Positions 55,850 through 64,000 of a stretch of 64,000 bases of DNA are shown one piece after another. Source of the DNA: Eupeodes corollae (lineage: Eukaryota > Arthropoda > Insecta > Diptera > Syrphidae); contig NC_079147.1 of assembly GCF_945859685.1 (NCBI RefSeq), forward strand, positions 61,844,946 through 61,908,945, read 5' to 3'. The notes beneath the pieces were generated by a model. It ran no database searches. It worked only from the letters and a program-made list of their open reading frames with translations, and was not told the origin of the DNA. Position numbers and translations under genes: made by a program. Position 1 is the stretch's first letter. Each line of letters begins with the position of its first letter.

Positions 55850-57480
55850 ATATGAACACCCTTATAATGATTATACACAGTGCTAGGAATTAGGATTGTA
55901 AAGGAGAATCCAATGCACATTGATTTTGAATGTCTGCACATTGTAATGAGTGGGAAATATTGAGTCTGGTATAGAATTCCACATTCGTATGGTGCGACTT
56001 AAAAAAAGAATCTCTGTACTTTTCTGTACGTCCGAAATTGGGCTCAAGGGTAAACTGATGGGCATTCCTAAAAGAACGAGTATTACGGTTGAATTGTTTG
56101 AGGGGAGGAATGCAACTGGCTATTTCATTAGAGCATTGTTTATGAAAGTAGCGAAAGAATAATGACAGTCATGAAACCTTATGACGGTGCTTAAGAGATA
56201 CAAAAGTTTCAATTAAACAACGGTCACCTATCAATTTAAAAGTTCTTTTTTGAATTCTGTCCAAGAGACTAAAATTTGCTATTGGAGCACCTGCCCAGAT
56301 GTGAGTATTGTGCTCGAGTTTCAGACGAATATAAGCTTTATAGATTGTAACCGGATCAGAAGGGGTAAAACACTACTGCATCTTCGGAGAAAACCGAAAA
56401 ACTTATCAGCATTTTCGGCGATGTCAAATATGTGATCACTCCACAAAAAGTTTTTTGTAATAAACATACCTAGGACTGAAAGCTGTTCAGTCTCCTCGAT
56501 GCAAGTACCACTCATGGATAGTGGCATTTGGGGATGGTAACGCTTTTGTGACAGTAGAGGGCACTGATTTTTCGAAGCATTAAATTCTACATGGTTTTTG
56601 ATTCCCCATTGGATAATGATGTCAAGATTAGAATTTAATGAGCTTATCATACGCTGCCGTGCATTGGTAGTTACGATTTTACGAAAGAAGACAGCATTGA
56701 GTTTTCGAAGCATTAAATTCTGCATGGTTTTTGATTCCATATTGCACAATGCTGTCAGCATCAGAATTTAGAATTTAATGAGCTTATCAAACGCTGCAGT
56801 TGGTAGTCCACATCCGAAGAACAAGGATGAGAATCTAAAAACGAATATGAGAAGCTGAGAGTACTGTCATCAGCGAACACAACTTTAATTGGATGGCCCG
56901 AAAGGTAATTTCAAACCCATCGAAGAAGAATTAATCAATACCAAATGCATTTTCGATAAAAGAGCTTGGTGCCAAACTCTATCAAATGCCTTGGAAATAT
57001 CAAGTGCAATAATCTTACTTTCTTCAAAACGATGTAAAGATTTGTTCCACTGTTCGGTGAGATAAACCATGAGATCACCAGTGGATCTATTACAACGAAA
57101 GCTATACTGCCGATCATTAAGAAGCTTTCGTTCTTCAAGACATTTCTTAAGCTGAAAATCGATCAGCGTTTCCATGACCTTGGAAAGATGGGACGTTAGG
57201 GGGATTCGCCTTTTTTAGGAACAGGCTGGACAAATGCAATTTTACATCCACTCGGGAAGAGACCTGTACAATAGGACAGGTGGAAAAACTTACGCAGTGG
57301 TTTTGCCAGCGTTGAAGAACAATTCTTCAGAACAATAGCGAGGATACTACCCGGGCCAGCCAATTTGTGTATGTCAAGATTTTTTTAAGTATATATATAT
57401 ATAGAATCGTTTACGCTTTCAAGTATAGGAGGAGTCATGTCACTCAATAGCTGCGTCGAATTAACAGCAAACTTTTCTGC
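55850..57480 (-). pseudogene. Jockey/CR1-like LINE, 5'-truncated (copy B)
   Basis: Same family as 6.2-8.5 kb. From high to low coordinate, RT front sequence (about 57,480-57,180) is degraded. The frame 57,175-56,885 has METLIDFQLKKCLEERKLL, then NRSTGDLMVYLTEQWNKSLH and IIALDISKAFDRVWHQALL (first catalytic Asp). The polymerase core box is deleted. The post-RT region (56,761-56,321) includes a tandem duplication. The C-terminal frame (56,065-55,883) has RTIRMWNSIPDSIFPTHYN, the characteristic end of these elements. Several frameshifts. The RT and C-terminal blocks align well with copy A. Confidence 0.86.
56569..56798. repeat. Tandem duplication inside LINE copy B
   Basis: The segment starting TTTTCGAAGCATTAAATTCT at 56,569 recurs at 56,702, a period of 133 bp. 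Both copies continue with a TGGTTTTTGATTCC block and an AGAATTTAATGAGCTTATCA block. It duplicates part of the post-RT coding region. Confidence 0.85.
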
Positions 57481-57539
57481 TATAAGAAATGGAAGCTTTT
57501 AAGAAATTCTACTAAAATTGCGAAAAATTGGTTAACGAC

Positions 57540-57735
57540 TAAGAATCTCGTTAAACAAAATATATTTTGAAATTAAACTATTATATTATATGCAAAATAT
57601 TGTTGGTAATATTGACATTTTTAAGATTAATTCAACCAACAACTTTTTTAACACAACACGAAAACCTACAAACTTTTAAGCAAGACAAATCGACAGACGG
57701 GATGGGAAGATATTAGTGTTGGTCGCATACCAACT
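57540..57735 (-). repeat. A/B repeat family, inverted module A terminus
   Basis: It contains GCAAAATATTGTTGGTAAT, ACACAACACGAAAACCTAC, then AAGCAAGACAAATCGACAGAC and GGGAAGATATTAGTGTTGGTCG, ending in GCATACCAACTTC. This is the counterpart of 20,420-20,571. Confidence 0.78.
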
Positions 57736-57739
57736 TCTT

Positions 57740-58765
57740 TAATTTTTTCTTACTCCTTGTCAATTGTTTACTTTGAATTTGTTGATTTTTAGAGTACACT
57801 TACACTTAGTTTCTTTAATGTGTATCCAAAATAATGATAGTACTATTTACGACACTACATACACAAAAACTTAAATGGAAGTTCACCATTAAAATTTTGC
57901 TTACAAATCTAACATCTTAAACGTATTGTTTTGTACTTTGCGGATGAATTTTAAATTTCCAAGAACTTAAATAGACCATCTTTAAAAATAAAAAAAAACT
58001 GATATATTGGAAAATTAAAGAAAGTTACTAATGTTTATAAATGTTTCGAATGATTGCACATAATTCCCAACATACGCACTACACGCGTGATTTATTTTTG
58101 CCTTCATATTTTGTATCTTGTTACTTCCACAGATTAAAGATTTTTTTTTTAATTAATGAGTAGTGCATCCTCACCTAACACTTCTAGAAGTATGAGTTCT
58201 TTTAATGGTATATACAGTTCCATAAACTTATCATATTTTTAACAGTCATATAGTGATGCATGTTCAATGAAGAAATCAACAGCTGGGAAGTTTCGAAGAC
58301 TTAATCGTTAGTTACACAGGATCTTCAATATTTTCAATCTATTCATAGCTCAGAAAATGTTTGCTGCTATAGTTCATGTTGTACTTCAATTATTTTCATT
58401 TTTATATGGATTTGAAATTTGATGAGTCGCTTTAAGAGTATCAAGTTCTCATTTGAGATTAAAGTATTTTAAATTAATAATAATACTGTTTGGTCATATT
58501 GCTGTATATCTTACATTTCGAAAATGTGAATAAGTGTTCACAAAAATTCTGTATAAATAAAATACTGTATGTCATAATACTTTATCTCCGAACTTGTAAT
58601 CACAAAACATCTACTGCTTTTTAAAAATGGTGTTTTTGAAAGTTTTCCTTTCAAACTATATTTTGTAGAACAAAATCTGCACTTGCTTTAATGTATTTCT
58701 TTTAAAAAAATGACAACTTTTATGATTGAATTTAATAAAAAGCGTATAGGAGATGCTAAATACCT
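57740..58765. other. No gene recognised
   Basis: AT-rich sequence without recognised features. Confidence 0.5.
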
Positions 58766-58769
58766 ACTT

Positions 58770-59620
58770 TAAAGCACTAATTGGAGGTATCAAAAGAGAT
58801 AAAATATCTAAGCTTGAAATTGAATCCAACATTTAATTACAAAATTAATTTATCGGGGAAAGCCCAAAGCTCACAAAGTTTGATAAATTTAACATGGAAA
58901 ATTATGTTCTCCATTAAACAAATTAATTTATCTTCAAAAACCATGGTTCGGAGATCAGAAGAAAATGAATAGATTGGAAAATTATGGTATATATTTAGAA
59001 ACAGGACTTTCAAAACTTCTTCTAACAAGCACCTTGAAGTCTCAAGCAGACTACATCATCAAAGTCTGCAGAATTCACCAGAGCACAAGACTTTCCAAAA
59101 AACTTCTTTTATGTGAGTTGAAAAACAAGGACTGGTGGTTTGCAATTTTTCGATCTGTTGGCAATAAGTGTGGAGTGAGATTGGATGCTGATTTCAGCAA
59201 TGTAAACCATGTGAAAGAACAAATGTGTCCTCATAGAAAACAATGAGGACATATTGAGGCATTTATTGATAGAAAATTCTCAAGACTCATTCATAAGAAT
59301 AATCTACAGTAAGTTCAACTATAATCTTGGTTCCAGAAATTATTTTAAGGATTCACTGAGGTATGAAGAGATATCCCTAATCTATCTTTAAATCAAGATT
59401 GAAGTTTTCAACTTAAATGGGAGCTGTGTAACTTAAAATCAAAAGCAAATTGTCTACACTTCATTGGTATTTGTCCAATATTCAAAATTTTTTCTGGAAA
59501 AATACTCTTCCCCTACAAGAGACTATACACATCTTTAACGAGCATGAATGGAAAACATTAAGTACATTTTTGAAAGATATTTTTTTTTTACTCTTGTAAG
59601 CTAATGTAAATAAATGAATT
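58770..59620 (+). pseudogene. LINE post-RT remnant, related to the LINE at 0.5-2.2 kb
   Basis: Open pieces on the plus strand: VSKEIKYLSLKLNPTFNYKI (the post-core 'YLGlkl....f..Hi' block; 58,783-58,840), AQSSQSLINLTWK, then LETGLSKLLLTSTLKSQADY and IIKVCRIHQSTRLSKKLLL (58,990-59,110). The last two align with ETGLLPLFIQTLKSQVDYVI at 1,711-1,770, so the two remnants are from the same LINE clade. The tail NCLHFIGICPIF (about 59,450-59,485) fits the usual C-terminal 'tHFigiCP'. Broken by frameshifts and lacking the polymerase domain. It abuts the BEL/Pao remnant. Confidence 0.75.
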
Positions 59621-59624
59621 ACTT

Positions 59625-61740
59625 ACTTATTCTTGTTTGAGGAATATTGATACGTTTTATTATCTTAGAATGTTTTGCTAAATTAGAAAAATCATTATCA
59701 AAACTATTTAGATTTTTCAAACTATTAACAGAATTTCCAAAAACAGAATTCTGAATCCTGGGCGGTATCAAGGCGAAGTTGAAGCCTTTCTCTGATGAGG
59801 CGTACCGTTGAACAGCTTTTGCTCCTCGTTCTATCTCCTCTTGAATTTCCCTCAAGATCGTCTGAGCTCTGACGAAGTTCGACCCGTTGTCGCAGTAGAT
59901 CGTCTTCGGAAGTCCTCGGCGATAGATAAACCTTTTAAGGACGAGAATAAATCATTTAGACACAAAATTAGAAGCTAATTCAATATGTACAGCTTTGGAG
60001 GCGAAACAAACAAAGTCCCAAATATAAGTTTTATTGGCTGACCGGCCACGAATTTTAAGGGTGTGTGTACCGGGCCACAGAAATCTACGCCACATACTAA
60101 GAACAGTCGTTGCGCTCGCAATCGTTCCGCCGGTAGATTACCCATTAGCAATGCCACCATAGCTTGAGTTTCAGCATAACAATTTGTTCGATGCAAATAC
60201 GTTAAGTACGTTTTTACAAATGGTGAATTTTTGGTTAACAAAAGCGGGAATTTTGCTATTCAATCGGGGCGTTCAAAAGACGGCCACCTACACGAATCAG
60301 CGAAAATGAAAATTCGCTATATTGAAATTCATGAATAAATGGATTCAGTTTTTGAAAACAATTTTTAAGAGTTATTTTCCTACGAAGTTTTTCAAAATGC
60401 CCTATGATCCCAATTGAAGAATTGATATCTTCAACGCTACAGCGCAGAGTCTTGACAGAATTTCTGTTGGGTTTTGTTTTGTTGTTACATGTCTCCATGA
60501 TACTATTTGTGTCCACTCTTGGATGTCGGACACACGATTTGTAACAAACGTTTCAAGCGAAGATGGATGTGTTTTTATCCAATGCAAAGTTATTTCGGAA
60601 TCGGACCAGAAAATGACTTGTTCGACGTCAAGACTCAACATTGCCTCTACTCTTGTCCATAACTTAGCAAGAGTATGCGCTGCGCAATGTTCTAATCGAG
60701 GGATCCATTTCTTTTTCAAAGGGGCCACATTAGACTTTGCAGTTAATAGCGTCGACTTGATACCGGCCGTGCTTTATCTTTGGATGTAAATACAACAACC
60801 GTAAGCTCTCGTCGAAGCAACGGCAAACTCACGAACTTGAATTTTTGCGTTCGAATGAGTTTCGACAAATCTTGGAATTTTTATCTCGCCAAGTTGAGAT
60901 AAGTTGGTTCGCCAACTTTTGTATCAAGCCGCAATGGAATCGACTCAACCCAAAGCTCTTGTAATAAGAGTTTGGCTTTGGTTACTATGGGGCATAACAA
61001 ACCAAGAGGATCGAAAAGACGAGCAGAAACTGATAATATCTTTCTCTTAGTAGCTCGTAGATCATGGAAATTATTGTCCAAATTGAAGCTGAATGTATCT
61101 TCTTTAGGGTGCCAATAAATTCAAAGAGTTTTTGCGTAATCCAAATTATTAAAATTAATTGATTTTTCAGAACTCTCCTTATTTAGATACTCTGGATGAT
61201 TTGAAAACCATTTGGCTAGTTGAAACCCTCCTTTTGTGAGCATTTCTTGAATCTCGAATTTCATTATTCTAAGGGTTTCGATATTATCAGCATCAGTTAA
61301 GAGATCATCAACGTAGAAATCTCTTAGAATTTTATCTGACACCGTGGGAAAAGAAGATTCGTTAGCATCGCCCAACATCTTTAAACACCGTACCGCCAAA
61401 AATGGCGCCGGAGATGTACCATACGTTAGTACCATATACGTTACAGTGTTTATGCGAAAGATTTGCAAGAGTTGGGACGGATGCTGCCTTCACACTATGA
61501 GCTGGTAATAAGTGTGCTCTTCAGCAACAAGAACTTGCCGGTATATGTGTGTATGGAAACGGAGCAACGTCGAAAATAGCTCCTCTTGAATGATTGGCCC
61601 AGCCTTCAAGATGTCATTTAGTGATTGTTGAGAAGATTATAAGGCATCAGAAACAACTCTCAACTTAGTACTTGTACTTTGCGGTCGCAAAACACATTGA
61701 TGAGAAATGTAATGGTATCAATATACGATTGAAATTATAC
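59625..61740 (-). pseudogene. BEL/Pao-type retrotransposon pol remnant
   Basis: From high to low coordinate. The RT front is at about 61,700-61,500 (CVLRPQSTSTKLRVVSDA, LNDILKAGPIIQEELFSTLL). The RT core (61,468-61,121) has YGTSPAPFLAVRCLKMLGD and the catalytic FYVDDLLTD, then GGFQLAKWFSNHPE. The RNase H-like part (61,081-60,402) includes LSVSARLFDPLGLLCPIVTK-type sequence, WIPRLEHCAAHTLAKL, IFWSDSEITLHWIK and WRHVTTKQNPTEILSR. The integrase (60,241-59,619) shows RLFLVCGVDFCGPV with the first Asp, then LPKTIYCDNGSNFVRAQT with the second. Multiple stops and shifts; no LTRs were found and gag-protease is missing. Confidence 0.9.
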
Positions 61741-61975
61741 AAAGTAAGATCAAACGGAACGAGAAAACAACCTCATTGGAGTTAAAATGACCTTAGGAAT
61801 GCATTTTAGTTGTCTAGGCGCCGAATCGATAATTCACAGTAATCACTAAGACTGGCTGATATATTAGTCAGTGACGTAATTTGGTTGGTGGTATAATTTC
61901 CAACAAGGTAAATTTGGGGTGAAATTAAGTTAAATAGCCCGAAAGCCGCTACAGTAGGTCAATTAAAGTAACCAT
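61741..61975. other. No gene recognised
   Basis: Short interval between the BEL/Pao remnant and the SINE. Confidence 0.4.
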
Positions 61976-61977
61976 AA

Positions 61978-62240
61978 AATGGGAGAAGTACCCGTAGAGT
62001 GCTGGTTTGTGTTTATGTCAGAGGTCTTGGCTTCAATCCCTGCTTGTGCCATCAAAAGTCTCTTGCGACAAATTGACCAATCCTCCAAGAGTAAATCCTA
62101 GAGTGCTCTCTCAAATAAGCTGTTTGGATTCGGCTTGAGATTGTAGGTTTCATTTATCCCTGACAATATTACTCACACACAGAAATTGTTTAAAGTTGTA
62201 ATTGTAAGTATCTAGGTCTTAGTTCTCAACATAATGTTGC
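61978..62240 (+). mobile_element. tRNA-derived SINE, copy 2 (with head)
   Basis: The head (about 61,978-62,055) has GTAGAGTGCTGG in the A-box position and GGCTTCAATCCC in the B-box position, 35-40 bp apart, followed by TGCTTGTGCCATC. This is a decayed tRNA-like promoter for RNA polymerase III. The body (62,104-62,230) shares ordered blocks with 45,938-46,060: CTCTCAAATAAGCTG, GGATTCGGCTTG, ATTACTCACACACAG, AAAGTTGTAA, CTAGGTCTTAG. The body plus tail may come from a partner LINE (inference). I have not identified the parental tRNA. Confidence 0.68.
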
Positions 62241-62985
62241 GCCAACAAATGTATTTTTTGTAAATTTTGTAATATAAGACGATTAATAGTTAGACCAAAC
62301 TGAAGATGTTTGACACTGACGAAAGACACGAAACTTGAGAGAGAATTCAAAACTAGTGTTGGAAAAAGAAAATTTAATACAAATCAGTCCTATCCCACTT
62401 GACCAAGTAAATGTTATGGTATATATCAACAGTTCCTGAGGAACAATTATGAAGTACGAGTATTTAAAAAAAAAAAAAACCAATAACGATGAAAAACGAT
62501 ATCAGTAAAATGATCCCCAGGTCTACGGTTGCAGTACAATATCACCTTCCTTATATTTGCATGACTAATTTGCATTTAAGAACGAGGAATGATACTGGCT
62601 TTAAATACATTTAATTTTAAACAAAATGTTGTTTTAAACATCTGGAAAACGGAGCATTCCTAAGATATTTTTAAAACTGTGCACAAAACGAAAGAAACAC
62701 ATTTCTGACTGAGAGAAAAAAAACGTGTTAACCTTCTTCTTGCAGCTAATAAAACAAAAGTTAGAATAAATGACTCGATCAATAACTTTGTTTTTGTTTT
62801 CTAAATATACACTTTTTAAAAAAGGTAGTAATTTGTACTTTTTTTCTTGTACAAAGCAATTATTTGAAAAAGAAATAGGAGAAATATTCCAATATTGACA
62901 GATTCTGAATATTTGTTGTTTTATTAGCAAACAACTTTTATCAGCTATGTAAACCCAAAAATTTGCCCAAACACTATTATCTTCC
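62241..62985. other. Upstream region of the secreted-protein gene
   Basis: AT-rich; short frames without motifs. It presumably contains regulatory DNA for the gene at 63,073; no specific sites identified beyond the core promoter. Confidence 0.4.
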
Positions 62986-63020
62986 TATATAAGATCTGCT
63001 TTCAGACTTCTTTTAGTTTG
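62986..63020 (+). promoter_or_regulatory. TATA-box core promoter
   Basis: TATATAAG at 62,986-62,993. About 29 bp downstream, TTTTAGTTTG (A at 63,015) is in the expected position for the start site, and TTCAGACTTC at 63,001 is a better Inr match but too close to the TATA. The 5' UTR would be about 58 nt. The TATA box suggests regulated, possibly tissue-restricted expression. Confidence 0.65.
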
Positions 63021-63072
63021 TTGCGAAGTGGTGCTGTTCCTAACACGTCAATTTTAAATTTTCAAAATCGAA

Positions 63073-64000
63073 ATGAGGAATAAACTTTTGGTCTTAATCT
63101 TCGTTGGCGTTGCTGTATTTTCGGTGCTTTCTGGAAGTGCTGATGCAACAATAACTTCAGACATACTTGTCATGGCTGAAGTGAAAAAAGAAGTGGCCAC
63201 TCTTAAGTACCAAGAAGAACAAGAAGCAATAATTATGTCCAGTTTGGATAAAGACAGTCTAGCAGCCAAGGCTACAATTGACGGTATTCGAAAGGATGTT
63301 ATCGAACGGCAACGAGTTGATGGATTCTTTCAGAAGGCAGTGAGACAAGTTATAGATGCTGTTCTAACAGCGGTAAGAACTATTGCAAATGGTGAACGAT
63401 TGGTGAAGAAGACATTTGATAATGCTTCGAAGTTAGCAGCTCAAGATCCTGAAGCTGCAACCGAAATAGTTAAGAAAATAATCAAATTCATCAGACACTT
63501 TATCTACACTTCGGGCATTGGAATTGAGGACACTTTTGGAGCTGCTTTAGCCTTGAGTGGGGGTGCTAATCATAAGGAAATGAAAGCCAGCATGGATGCT
63601 ATTCAAAGTGCAGGCAACTTGATTCTTGATTCCTTAGTTATTGCTGAACAAATAGCAACGAGGGGTATAGAAGCTGGTGGCAGTGCAATTGCTGAGGGAT
63701 TGAATGCTGCTTTTGAAGCCTTTTCAACTGGCTGTACAGCTTCCTTCGAGTTCTATCATAAAAGTGCTCAATATTCGTTGGGAGCATACGATGATGCACC
63801 ATCAGTGGCGAACCTAGAAAATCGCGTAGCTGGAATTATAAAAAGTTTGACTTCGAATGTCTCTACTGACAACCCTGCTGGCTTAGCTGCCATTGCTAGT
63901 CTTCAGAATGGTCTTCAATCAAGGTTAAATGTGGGATTTCCTTCGAAAAATGCGAGTGATGCAGCTAAAATCATGACTCAAGCTCTGATTTCAACTATTT
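63073..64000 (+). CDS. Secreted Ala-rich helical protein, unknown family (5' part)
   Basis: Open from ATG 63,073 to the window end: 309 complete codons, no stop, no intron needed. The start context is CGAAATG, 58 nt after the likely start site. Residues 1-25 (MRNKLLVLIFVGVAVF...SADA) form a signal peptide with a good cleavage site after ADA. The mature part is rich in Ala, Ile, Lys, Glu and Asp and looks mostly alpha-helical; an acidic/Lys-rich stretch (about 36-95) is followed by hydrophobic helices (for example IIKFIRHFIYTSGIGIED). It has a single Cys in the region read and three N-glycosylation sequons (Asn 117, 262, 293). No domain is recognisable. It is likely a secreted soluble protein, perhaps an abundant gland or haemolymph product (inference). 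The 3' end lies outside. Confidence 0.88.
   Translation, partial: MRNKLLVLIFVGVAVFSVLSGSADATITSDILVMAEVKKEVATLKYQEEQEAIIMSSLDKDSLAAKATIDGIRKDVIERQRVDGFFQKAVRQVIDAVLTAVRTIANGERLVKKTFDNASKLAAQDPEAATEIVKKIIKFIRHFIYTSGIGIEDTFGAALALSGGANHKEMKASMDAIQSAGNLILDSLVIAEQIATRGIEAGGSAIAEGLNAAFEAFSTGCTASFEFYHKSAQYSLGAYDDAPSVANLENRVAGIIKSLTSNVSTDNPAGLAAIASLQNGLQSRLNVGFPSKNASDAAKIMTQALISTI

Overview
This is an AT-rich arthropod nuclear window, almost certainly from a fly (Diptera). It carries mariner, Tc1, piggyBac, Ty3/gypsy, copia and BEL/Pao elements, several LINE clades of the kinds common in flies, an intronless tRNA-Lys gene, and candidate introns of about 60 bp with insect-type splice sites. Nearly all coding signal belongs to transposable elements (TEs), most of it broken by stops, frameshifts, deletions and nested insertions. 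The window reads as TE-dense intergenic DNA or intron with few host genes.

Layout. 1-3032: a decayed LINE (endonuclease and RT pieces, + strand) interrupted by a deleted mariner. 5.2-8.5 kb: LINE RT fragments on the - strand, including a long jockey/CR1-like copy (copy A). 10,375-10,447: tRNA-Lys(UUU), - strand. 12.6-15.65 kb: RTE-type LINE, + strand, with a TAAG-type tail. 19.1-21.7 kb: a composite built from one unclassified AT-rich repeat family (called A/B here) in alternating orientations; parts of it recur at 34.9, 36.7, 44.5, 50.0, 54.8 and 57.5 kb. 21,848-22,362: a separate inverted repeat with ungapped arms of about 222 bp. 25.2-27.4 kb: decayed piggyBac, - strand. 27.9-34.4 kb: copia remnant split by a young Ty3/gypsy element (28,929-33,713) whose 280-bp LTRs look identical. 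35.2-36.7 kb: second RTE copy, - strand. 37.9-40.4 kb: RNase H-bearing LINE, - strand. 43.3-46.7 kb: LINE fragments, then a Tc1-like remnant holding a SINE. 49.2-50.0 kb: second mariner of the same family. 50.7-51.6 kb: the most gene-like short ORFs, a - strand ORF facing a + strand spliced small ORF. 55.9-57.5 kb: LINE copy B. 58.8-61.7 kb: a LINE fragment beside a BEL/Pao pol remnant. About 62.0-62.24 kb: a tRNA-derived SINE.

The clearest host protein gene starts at 63,073 and runs off the window end. It has a TATA box, a signal peptide and at least 309 open codons encoding an Ala-rich, probably helical secreted protein that I cannot assign to a family. The elements record several rounds of insertion: gypsy into copia, mariner into LINE, Tc1 into LINE, SINE into Tc1, and RTE sequence inside an A/B repeat. 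The observations most worth following are the long hairpin, the A/B repeat family, the SINE family, the candidate micro-genes at 51 kb and the secreted gene.
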